Shown here in pieces: positions 26,569 to 33,859 of a DNA stretch of 64,000 nt (position 1 is the first letter of the stretch; each line of letters opens with the position of its first letter). The notes under the pieces were generated by a model. It worked only from the letters and a program-made list of their open reading frames with translations. It searched no databases and was not told the origin of the DNA. The DNA comes from Spirochaetaceae bacterium (lineage in GTDB: Bacteria; Spirochaetota; Spirochaetia; Treponematales; Treponemataceae). The stretch spans positions 124,001 through 188,000 of the forward strand of contig JAFQDD010000012.1 in assembly GCA_017416145.1 (NCBI GenBank). Reading direction: 5' to 3'. Both the position numbers and the translations under genes were made by a program.

Positions 26569-28041
26569 ATGAGTTTTTATAAAGAAATAATCAAAGCAAA
26601 AGATGAAAATCCAATTCCACTATTTTTTAACAACAAACCAATGTTTTCAAAGTACAATCCTTTAAAAGATGTTGAAATATTTACAAATCAATTTTTGAAT
26701 TTACAAGAAAAAAAATGTTTGCTTATTGGTGGAGTTGGAACTGGACTTCACATAAAAAAATTGGAAGCAGAAAAAAATATTTCTATAATTTTTGCTTTGG
26801 AAAACGACAAGGAATCCATAGAATTTTCAAAAAAACATTTTCAAAATATAGATAAAATTATTTTTTGTACTTTAGAAAATCTTGAAAATACAATTTTAGA
26901 AAACTATATTCCACAAATTCACGGGGATTTTGCTTATAAAAGTCTAAATTCTTGGATTTTGGCATTAAAAGAATATGATGCAACTTTTGATGAGAAAATT
27001 ATTCAAGAAAAAGTTTTATCTACCCTTAAAAATATTTCAAGAGATGTGGCAACTCAAAGTTTTTTTGGAAAAATTTGGCATAAAAATATTTTTCATAATA
27101 TTAAAAACTTTTACGAAGCTTACAATAGTGAACTTTTAGCAGACAATTCCCTTTTTCACACTGATAAAACTTTGGCAATTATTGGTGCATCACCCAATTT
27201 AGATAACACAATTTCAGAATTAAAAGAAAATCCTGAAAAATATTTTATAATTGCAACTGATACCAGCTTTCAAATTCTTATACAACATAAAATTATTCCA
27301 CAGGTTGTGGCAACTTTAGACGGTCAAGTCATTAGCTCAAGGCATTTTATTCAAAAAATTCCCAATTCTACGATTTTGTTAGCTGATTTTTGTGCAAATC
27401 CAAATATTATCGAGAAGTTTTTAAAAAACAAATCAAAAATCGCTTTTACAAATACAGGTCATCCTCTCGTATCTTTATTTGATTTGTGGCTTTTTCAAAA
27501 AAACAACAAAAAATCAATTTACAGAGTTTCAGCTGGAAACGGAACAGTTTTGCAACTTGCTTTGGATTTTGGGTTTTCGCTCGAATTTACAAAATATAAA
27601 TTATTTGGAGCAGAATTTGCTTATACGAAAAATAAACCCTACGCAAAGGGGACATATTTTGATTATCAATATAATTTTTCATCAACAAAGCTAAATTCAA
27701 CTGAAAATTCTTTTTCAAGTTTGATGTATAGAACCCAAATTATAAGAAATCTAGATAAAATAACCACAGAAAATCTAAAAGCCTATAAAGATTTTTTAGA
27801 AAATTACTTAGAAAACAAAAAATATTCTTACAACAAGGATGTTTTTTTTCCACCAAAATTTGAATACAAAGATTTTTTTCATTGGTATATAAATGCTCTA
27901 GAAAACGACGAAAAAAATGTAAAAAAATCTTTATTTCCACTACTTGCTTGGATTAACAATTATAAAAAAAATTCCGATAATTATAATGAAGCATTGTTTT
28001 TTACGAAAAAACTGCTACTTTGTTTATTAAATGAGGAATAA
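26569..28041 (+). CDS. Motility-associated factor, DUF115 (Maf/MptE-like) protein 2
   Basis: 490 residues. N-terminal Rossmann-like segment CLLIGGVGTGLHIKKLE (residues 46-62) and central DUF115 signature TLAIIGASPNLDNTISELK (about 202), then YFIIATDTSFQILIQHKIIP, then VVATLDGQVISSRHF, and KYKLFGAEFAYTKNKPYAKG near 350. It is a diverged paralogue of the preceding gene, with a fuller methyltransferase-like N-terminal part. It starts three bases after that gene's stop. A flagellin glycosyltransferase is the best guess from family and context. Confidence 0.8.
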   Translation: MSFYKEIIKAKDENPIPLFFNNKPMFSKYNPLKDVEIFTNQFLNLQEKKCLLIGGVGTGLHIKKLEAEKNISIIFALENDKESIEFSKKHFQNIDKIIFCTLENLENTILENYIPQIHGDFAYKSLNSWILALKEYDATFDEKIIQEKVLSTLKNISRDVATQSFFGKIWHKNIFHNIKNFYEAYNSELLADNSLFHTDKTLAIIGASPNLDNTISELKENPEKYFIIATDTSFQILIQHKIIPQVVATLDGQVISSRHFIQKIPNSTILLADFCANPNIIEKFLKNKSKIAFTNTGHPLVSLFDLWLFQKNNKKSIYRVSAGNGTVLQLALDFGFSLEFTKYKLFGAEFAYTKNKPYAKGTYFDYQYNFSSTKLNSTENSFSSLMYRTQIIRNLDKITTENLKAYKDFLENYLENKKYSYNKDVFFPPKFEYKDFFHWYINALENDEKNVKKSLFPLLAWINNYKKNSDNYNEALFFTKKLLLCLLNEE

Positions 28042-28042
28042 A

Positions 28043-29440
28043 ATGGATTCAAAAAAATTCAAAATATTTACAATTTCAATAATCGGGATTTTATCTCTTG
28101 CAGGAATATTTTTTCTAACAGGAATAATTCTAAACGCTTCTAAAGGTGCAAAAGAGAGTCAGGATTCCTTTGCGAAAATCACAAAAGAAATTACATCACT
28201 TGCTGATGATTATGGAATATTGACAGAAAACTTTTTGACTCAAACTGAAAATATCCTTATTCAAGAAGAATATATCAATGCTATCACAATTCAAAAAGAT
28301 AAAGTAGTATTTTTTGCATATCCAATTACATCAAAGCTCCTAAAAACTGACGATAAAGGAAACGCTTTTATTCAAAGTTCTTCACCACTTCAAAAGGTTT
28401 TTACCAAAAACACTTTTTTGTTAAATGGTGATACATTAACTTTTTCTGTAGCTTACAATACAATTTTACCAACACAGATTTTTTACCTTGGCAGAATTAC
28501 TTTTTTAATAATTTTGATTTGTGTAATTCTAACTTTTATTGCAATTCCATATATCAAAATGAAAGAAAAAGAAAATAAATCAAATTCAGCTGATATTACT
28601 GAAAAATCTGATATTGAGCTTGATAATTTAGATTCTATTTCAGAAAAGAATTTGGATTATCTAGAAGAAGATGACTTTTCAAATGAAGAATTGTTAAATG
28701 AAGAAAATCAAGTTTTCTTTGAAGAAAATGATGAAATTCAAGAAGATGATAATCAGATTTCTGAATCAATAGATTTAGTTCAAGAAGAAATCGTAGAAAA
28801 TAATGAAGTTTTTGACTCAGAATTATTAGATGAAATAAAATCAGAAAATAACTTTTCTAATGATGATGAATATTATTCACAAGAAGAATTAAAAGAAGAT
28901 GAAGATATTCCATTGAAATTTACAACAAAAAATGATCCTATGGGTTTATTTTCAGGAATCTCTGGCTTTGGTTGGGAAAGTTATTTTGAACCTAGACTTG
29001 ATTCAGAGTTAGTTCGAGCAACTTCTAGTGAACAGGATGTTTCGCTTTTTATCATTACTTTGCCAGAATTAAACAAGAGAAGCAAGGCTGCTGAAGAAGT
29101 TTATCAAGTAATTTTGGATTTCTTCAAATATAGAGATATGATTTTTGAATACAAAGATGATTCTTTTGCCGGAATTCATATCAATATGAATCTTGAAAGT
29201 GCAATAACTTATGCGGAACAATTATTTATCAATTTGTATTCTATTTTTGAAGTTTACGGATTAACTAGTAAAATTGGTATTGGTATTTCAACTCGTTCTA
29301 TGCGACTTGTTCCTGGAAACAGACTTATTAGTGAAGCTGATCAAGCTGCTCAAAAAGCTTTGGATGAAGAAACAATGCCTATTGTTGCTTTCAAAGTAAA
29401 TCATGAAAAATATAGAGAATATGTTTCTGAAGAAGCATAA
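28043..29440 (+). CDS. Two-helix membrane protein with acidic linker and degenerate GGDEF domain
   Basis: 465 residues from the ATG at 28043 (GAGGA five bases upstream; it begins just after the previous stop). Membrane helices at about residues 7-32 and 146-172 enclose a periplasmic sensor-like domain. A long Glu/Asp-rich linker (about 180-290) echoes the composition of the first gene of the operon. The C-terminal 150 residues follow the GGDEF fold order: GWESYFEPRLDSELVRATSS, VSLFIITLPELNKRS, ending in LISEADQAAQKALDEE. The active-site loop reads KDDSF instead of GGDEF, so cyclic-di-GMP synthesis is not expected. It is the last gene of the operon, followed by a strong terminator. Confidence 0.68.
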   Translation: MDSKKFKIFTISIIGILSLAGIFFLTGIILNASKGAKESQDSFAKITKEITSLADDYGILTENFLTQTENILIQEEYINAITIQKDKVVFFAYPITSKLLKTDDKGNAFIQSSSPLQKVFTKNTFLLNGDTLTFSVAYNTILPTQIFYLGRITFLIILICVILTFIAIPYIKMKEKENKSNSADITEKSDIELDNLDSISEKNLDYLEEDDFSNEELLNEENQVFFEENDEIQEDDNQISESIDLVQEEIVENNEVFDSELLDEIKSENNFSNDDEYYSQEELKEDEDIPLKFTTKNDPMGLFSGISGFGWESYFEPRLDSELVRATSSEQDVSLFIITLPELNKRSKAAEEVYQVILDFFKYRDMIFEYKDDSFAGIHINMNLESAITYAEQLFINLYSIFEVYGLTSKIGIGISTRSMRLVPGNRLISEADQAAQKALDEETMPIVAFKVNHEKYREYVSEEA

Positions 29441-29466
29441 AAGATAATAATCTAACAAAAATGATT

Positions 29467-29515
29467 ACACCCATAAAATTAGCTTTTATTTAGTTAATTT
29501 TATGGGTGTTTTTTT
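29467..29515 (+). terminator. Intrinsic terminator of the acidic-repeat/DUF115 operon
   Basis: ACACCCATAAAATTA pairs with TAATTTTATGGGTGT (15 bp, perfect), followed by a run of seven T. Confidence 0.88.
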
Positions 29516-29647
29516 ATGCATTATATTTTCAAAGATTTTTTGAAATAAGTTTAATTTGATATGTTTATATTAGGATAATTTAATCTGATGTCTTGTTTAT
29601 AAATAAAAGAAATATATCATCTTGTGAACTATAAAAATATCTTATTT

Positions 29648-29778
29648 GAGAGGCAGCCTAGCCCAGACATTAGGGACGACGTAGTCGTTCTTGGGGGCGG
29701 AAATTTATTGGAGACACCAAGAATGGAGACGTAAGTCGGAATCCCGGTTGGCTGGACCAAACTGTATTAGGTTGCTCC
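29648..29778 (+). ncRNA. Unidentified structured RNA candidate
   Basis: This stretch has no open frame and is about 53% G+C by my count, against a strongly A+T-rich background. The ends pair: GGCAGCCTA (29652-29660) with TAGGTTGCT (29668 + 100 to 29776, i.e. 29768-29776). Inside are a small ACGAC/GTCGT hairpin (about 29676-29688), a perfect 7-bp stem TTCTTGG/CCAAGAA (about 29688-29694 with 29717-29723), a GAC-GTAA-GTC hairpin and a GGGA/TCCC pairing, giving a branched fold. A terminator follows at 29780. It does not carry the conserved cores of tmRNA, SRP RNA or RNase P RNA. The plus strand is assumed because the region sits after a plus-strand terminator; the minus strand cannot be excluded. 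Confidence 0.5.
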
Positions 29779-29779
29779 A

Positions 29780-29835
29780 AAAAAAAATGCCAGAGTTTAG
29801 CTTTTCATATTGAATTGCTGCTCTGGCTTTTTGTT
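29780..29835. terminator. Bidirectional terminator (RNA candidate and flgE operon)
   Basis: GCCAGAG (29789-29795) and CTCTGGC (29821-29827), with further TTTAGC/GCTG pairing inside. A T-run follows on the plus strand and a nine-base A-run precedes it, serving as T-run for the minus-strand flgE transcript. The same stem is used at 43416-43447. Confidence 0.7.
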
Positions 29836-29867
29836 TATGGTTTATTTTGTTTTAACTGTTATTCAAA

Positions 29868-31259
29868 TTAGCGTTTTAGACTTAGAACTGTGTCTAAAAG
29901 TGTGTCCGCGGTTTGAATTGTTTTTGAGTTTGCTTGGAATCCACGTTGGGTAACAATCATATCTGTCATTTGCTCTGTTAGGTCTACGTTTGACATTTCC
30001 AAAGCTCCAGCTAGAAGGCTTCCCTTTCCTGCCACACCAGATGTTCCGATGTTAGCAAGTCCTGAGTTGTTTGAAGCAACGTATGTGTTGTCTCCAGCTT
30101 TTTCAAGACCGTTTTGATTTGTGAAACTTGCCATTGCAATTTGTCCGATGGCACGAGTTGTTCCGTTTGAGTAAACGCCTGTGATAATTCCACTGGCATC
30201 GATTTTGAAGTTGTCTAAATAGCCCATTGTGTAGCCGTCTTGGTAAAAAGCTTTTGTTGAGCTTGATTCAGCAAACTGTGTAATTGTATTTTCGATTGAA
30301 CCGATTGTTCCAAGGTTAATGTTCATTGTTTGGCGTAGTGGATTTCCGTCTGCATCTGGATTTCCCCCAGGTACGTTAAATGAAGCTTGGATTGAAACTT
30401 GGCCGTTTTCGTTAGTTACGTTTCCAGCTGAGTCTGTTACAGATTGTAGGCGTCCAAAGTTATCGAAGGTTACAACGAATGTGTTTTCAACCCCGTCTGT
30501 TGTGCCAAGACCAACACGAGTCATTGTTTCAGCTGCGTTTTCTGCATCAACATTTACTGTGGCTTGCCATTGGTTGTTTGTACCTGGAACACGAGTGAAA
30601 GAAACTGAAAGCATATGTTCGTTTCCGAAGCTGTCGTAAACTTTTGTTTCTGTTCCCCATGTTGCTTTTAGAATATCAGAATCTGAAGCACCTTCTTCTA
30701 GGATTTGTGTATTTTTGTTTAGGTTACAAGCAAAATCAACGTTTGTTGTGGCTTTTGCAGAATCTTTTTGTCCGATTGGGATAATTAAATCTTCTGTTGA
30801 ACCTGCTGTGTTGATTACCATTTCACCATTAACTTCTTGTGCCATCCAACCTTGAACACGTAGCCCGTTTGCAGGGTTTACTAATGTTCCTTCTGAATCT
30901 ACACCGAAAGTACCGGCTCTTGTATAGAATGTTTCTTGTCCGTTTTTTAGAACGAAAAATCCATTTCCTTGGATTGCAATATCAGTTGAAACACCTGTTG
31001 ATTGTAGGTTTCCCTGCGTAAAAATTGTATCGATAGAAGCAACTGTCATTCCAAGTCCAACTTCTTTTGGGTTTACACCACCAACTTCTTCTGTTGGTTT
31101 TGCTGCCCCTGTAAGTTGTTGTGAAATCATATCTTGGAAATTAACACGACCTCTTTTAAATCCTGTTGTATTTACATTTGATACGTTGTTTCCAATAACA
31201 TCTAAACGTGTCTGATGGTTCTGCATACCAGAAACACCAGAATAAAGTGATCTCATCAT
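29868..31259 (-). CDS. flgE: Flagellar hook protein FlgE
   Basis: Builds the flexible hook between motor and periplasmic filament. 463 residues, close to other spirochaete FlgE proteins. The N-terminal rod/hook signature is [20 protein letters not shown], then [14 protein letters not shown]; the C-terminal coiled coil is [20 protein letters not shown]. It has exactly one cysteine, at 178 (VDFACNL), and Lys165 (GQKDSA), the positions reported to form the self-catalysed lysinoalanine cross-link between hook subunits in Treponema denticola. The start has GAGGA about nine bases upstream; a second ATG follows immediately. Last gene of the flbB-fliK-flgD-flgE operon. Confidence 0.96.
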   Translation of the reverse strand: MMRSLYSGVSGMQNHQTRLDVIGNNVSNVNTTGFKRGRVNFQDMISQQLTGAAKPTEEVGGVNPKEVGLGMTVASIDTIFTQGNLQSTGVSTDIAIQGNGFFVLKNGQETFYTRAGTFGVDSEGTLVNPANGLRVQGWMAQEVNGEMVINTAGSTEDLIIPIGQKDSAKATTNVDFACNLNKNTQILEEGASDSDILKATWGTETKVYDSFGNEHMLSVSFTRVPGTNNQWQATVNVDAENAAETMTRVGLGTTDGVENTFVVTFDNFGRLQSVTDSAGNVTNENGQVSIQASFNVPGGNPDADGNPLRQTMNINLGTIGSIENTITQFAESSSTKAFYQDGYTMGYLDNFKIDASGIITGVYSNGTTRAIGQIAMASFTNQNGLEKAGDNTYVASNNSGLANIGTSGVAGKGSLLAGALEMSNVDLTEQMTDMIVTQRGFQANSKTIQTADTLLDTVLSLKR

Positions 31260-31283
31260 AAAGCTAGTCCTCTTTTCTAAACC

Positions 31284-31727
31284 TTAGTTAGCATAAATTT
31301 TGGAAATCTTTTCTAAATCATAAAAGTTTCCATTGATTTGAACCATTGGACTTTGTCCTCTGGTAGCTGCTTCTACTACGCCAGAAATTGTTGCGCCTTC
31401 AAGTTGCACTTCTACCCGTTTTCCAACTGTTGTAGAAGCTTCAGATGCTGATAATGTGTTTGCAAGTTGTGTAAAACTTGTAGACATATTTGTCATCTGC
31501 TCTAGGGAAGAAAACTGAGCCATTTGTGCAATAAACTCTGTGTTTTCCATAGGACTTGTAGGATCCTGGTTTTGTAATTGTGTAATTAGCAGCTTTAAAA
31601 AATCATCCTTGCCCAACTCTGAACTAGCGGTACGTCCATTTTCCGCAGTATTTTTTGCATTTTGAAGATTAACCGCATTTTGTACGATTGTCTGTTCTTG
31701 TGCACTTAAAGTTGTGTTAATTGTCAT
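31284..31727 (-). CDS. flgD: Flagellar hook assembly scaffold protein FlgD
   Basis: Caps the growing hook and is absent from the finished structure. 147 residues: the conserved N-terminal half only (LGKDDFLKLLITQLQNQDPT, SPMENTEFIAQMAQFSSLEQ) plus a short C-terminal segment (VGKRVEVQLEG). It lacks the large Ig-like domains of enterobacterial FlgD, as in other spirochaetes. AGGGG lies just upstream of the ATG. It is 21 bases from fliK and 24 from flgE. Confidence 0.95.
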   Translation of the reverse strand: MTINTTLSAQEQTIVQNAVNLQNAKNTAENGRTASSELGKDDFLKLLITQLQNQDPTSPMENTEFIAQMAQFSSLEQMTNMSTSFTQLANTLSASEASTTVGKRVEVQLEGATISGVVEAATRGQSPMVQINGNFYDLEKISKIYAN

Positions 31728-31748
31728 TGTGCTTCCCCTCTAATCACA

Positions 31749-33104
31749 TTAGGCTACAAGATTAACGGTTGATGTACTTGTAGTTGATTCAGGAACAACC
31801 TCTGCAACAGCTTGTTCGTAAACTCCAGCTTTGTAGTTTACGCCAGAATCAGATGATGAGTTTTGGTTCCCATTTTGTCCAAAATCACCTTGCTGATTAG
31901 AACCTGTAAATGCTAAGTCAAAACCACCTGCAGAAAATCCGCTATCTATAAAAGCGTTTTTAAGTAGGTTCAAATTTTGATTAAAGGCATCGTAGGCTTC
32001 TTTACTTGCTACAAGGATTTTTCCTGTAATTTGATTATCGGAAATTTCTAATTTTATCTTTACACTTCCAAGCTCTTCTGGATTCAAAATTAAATTAATT
32101 GTTCCAGCATTGTTATCTTTTAGAATAATTGAGCCTGTTTTTACTAAATCATTTGCAGATGAAGCAATTTCTCTTGAAAGCATTGATGAAAAATCTTGAT
32201 TTGAAGTTTGAACAACTCCATTATCCACAACTTGATTTCCACCTTTTAAACTTAAAGAAATTGTTGCATTTCCATTAGAATCATATTCCACAGTTTTTAC
32301 AAAGTCGCTTTTTTTAGCTCCTTCTTTTGTAACAGCAGAATCTTCTGGATTTGCAATTTGTTCTGCAACTTGTTCAGTTCTCATATCAATTACAGAAATT
32401 TTTCCGTCATTTTGTTCTGGATTTTGGATTTCTGCAATTAAATCATTTTCTAAAACAATTTGATTTTCTGTAGATTTATTTTCTCCAATTTGATTTTCAA
32501 AATTTAAAAATGGAAAAGCATCATTTAAAATATCTTTTTCATCATTTTCTTTTGTACCGTTTTTCAAATCTTCAATGATGGAAAATAAATCACCTTTTTC
32601 AATAATTTTAGAGTCAATTTTTGGATTTTTTACGTTTAATTCTTTTATATCAGAAACTTTTGTTAAATCTAGATTTTCTACAAAAGAATCTATTTTTGAA
32701 ATAATATCCTTAGAAATTGTATTTTTTTCTGAAATAGGGATTTTGTTATCAGAAATCACATTTGATACAATTTGATTTTGTAGATTTTCTAGTTGTGATG
32801 CAGAAAAAACTTTTTCATCAATTTGATTTGTAGTTAAAGAATCATTTTTTTGAGAATTAATTTCTTCCATTGATGTTTTTTCATCAGTTTTAGATTCTTT
32901 TACATTTTCTAAATCTTTTGTTACTTGAGTTTTTTCTAGATTTTGTGTTTGATTGCCTTCCGTGGAACTTGCTTCTTGAGCTTGCTCTAACATAGAGCTA
33001 AATGAAGATTCACCCTGAATTTGGTTCTTTCCTTGAACATTGTAAGATTGATTTAAATTTAGAGATAAATCAATTGTATCAGGTTGAATATTCATATGTA
33101 GCAT
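31749..33104 (-). CDS. fliK: Flagellar hook-length control protein FliK (Tap1-like)
   Basis: Molecular ruler and export-specificity switch for hook completion. I prefer the ATG at 33104 because GGAGG lies seven bases upstream; the ATG at 33110 would be one base from it. About 451 residues. Residues 10-310 are low-complexity, Asn-, Glu- and Lys-rich, as in FliK ruler regions. The C-terminal hook-length-control domain is clear (IILKDNNAGTINLILNPEEL, GSVKIKLEISDNQITGKILV), followed by a disordered Gln/Asn/Ser tail. The order fliK-flgD-flgE matches tap1-flgD-flgE described in treponemes. Confidence 0.9.
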   Translation of the reverse strand: MLHMNIQPDTIDLSLNLNQSYNVQGKNQIQGESSFSSMLEQAQEASSTEGNQTQNLEKTQVTKDLENVKESKTDEKTSMEEINSQKNDSLTTNQIDEKVFSASQLENLQNQIVSNVISDNKIPISEKNTISKDIISKIDSFVENLDLTKVSDIKELNVKNPKIDSKIIEKGDLFSIIEDLKNGTKENDEKDILNDAFPFLNFENQIGENKSTENQIVLENDLIAEIQNPEQNDGKISVIDMRTEQVAEQIANPEDSAVTKEGAKKSDFVKTVEYDSNGNATISLSLKGGNQVVDNGVVQTSNQDFSSMLSREIASSANDLVKTGSIILKDNNAGTINLILNPEELGSVKIKLEISDNQITGKILVASKEAYDAFNQNLNLLKNAFIDSGFSAGGFDLAFTGSNQQGDFGQNGNQNSSSDSGVNYKAGVYEQAVAEVVPESTTSTSTVNLVA

Positions 33105-33147
33105 TGGCATACCTCCATTGCAAACACAGGAAATATGCCAAAACTAC

Positions 33148-33777
33148 TTAAAGAGATGTGGGTTTATTTGCCATTTTTCTTTGAAGCTCAGCAACTCGTT
33201 CTGCTGGCATAAGAGAAAGCCAGTAAGATACCATAGATGCCTTTCCTTCTTCTGCAGCAATTTGATCAACCATACGAAGTGTGTCTATGATATCTTGATC
33301 ATCCATTTCGTTCAAAATTGCAACAGCGTTGGCAGGAGCCATACCGTTTAGATTTTCAGCATTTTTTCTTATGTTTACACTTCTATCATCGTACATTTTT
33401 TGAATATTATTAAATGTTTTTTCTCGTTCTTCTTGAGATATTCTTCTTTCTTCTAATTCTTGAGCAATTTGAGTATTTTCAGCTTCCATAGCTTGAATAT
33501 CAAGTTCCCGTTTATCTAACTCTTCAGAGCGAAGAGAAAGCTCTTCTAAGCGTTTAGCCAGTCTTTCCTCATCTAAATCCACTTGTAATAATTCTTGATT
33601 TGTAGTTACTGCCACAGAAGTTTGTGGTTCTTTTCCAATTAAGCGATAAAATGGTGCAAATATTTTTTTTGCGTGAATTACACCCAAGTAATCAAACCAA
33701 AGTAATCCACCAAGAATTAGGATAATTACCAAAATCAAGAGAACAATTGTTTTTCCTAAACTTTTTCCAAAACCCAT
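33148..33777 (-). CDS. flbB: Periplasmic-flagellum protein FlbB
   Basis: 209 residues. An N-terminal membrane helix (LGKTIVLLILVIILILGGLL) is followed by a long charged coiled coil (about 70-125: RLAKRLEELSLRSEELDKRE) and an MgtE-N-like helical domain (NLNGMAPANAVAILNEMDDQ, DIIDTLRMVDQIAAE). This matches the spirochaete FlbB family, which in Borrelia organises the motor collar. First gene of the operon, with AGGACGG before the ATG and a promoter at 33830-33859. Confidence 0.9.
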   Translation of the reverse strand: MGFGKSLGKTIVLLILVIILILGGLLWFDYLGVIHAKKIFAPFYRLIGKEPQTSVAVTTNQELLQVDLDEERLAKRLEELSLRSEELDKRELDIQAMEAENTQIAQELEERRISQEEREKTFNNIQKMYDDRSVNIRKNAENLNGMAPANAVAILNEMDDQDIIDTLRMVDQIAAEEGKASMVSYWLSLMPAERVAELQRKMANKPTSL

Positions 33778-33829
33778 TTTTACCGTCCTAATTTAAAATT
33801 TGTTCTTATTTTAGAAACAAATCCCTTAT

Positions 33830-33859
33830 ATTATAACAGATGATGACTTAAAATGTAAA
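33830..33859 (-). promoter_or_regulatory. Promoter of the flbB-fliK-flgD-flgE operon
   Basis: Minus strand: TTTACA (33859-33854), an 18-base spacer and TATAAT (33835-33830). It lies at the very 3' end of the upstream metalloprotease gene and gives a leader of about 45 bases. Confidence 0.6.

Noticed and set aside
29648-29778. Assignment of the structured island to SRP RNA or RNase P RNA
   Set aside because: The GGAA-loop/GCAGCC core of SRP RNA and the GAGGAAAGUCC core of RNase P RNA are absent; left as unidentified.
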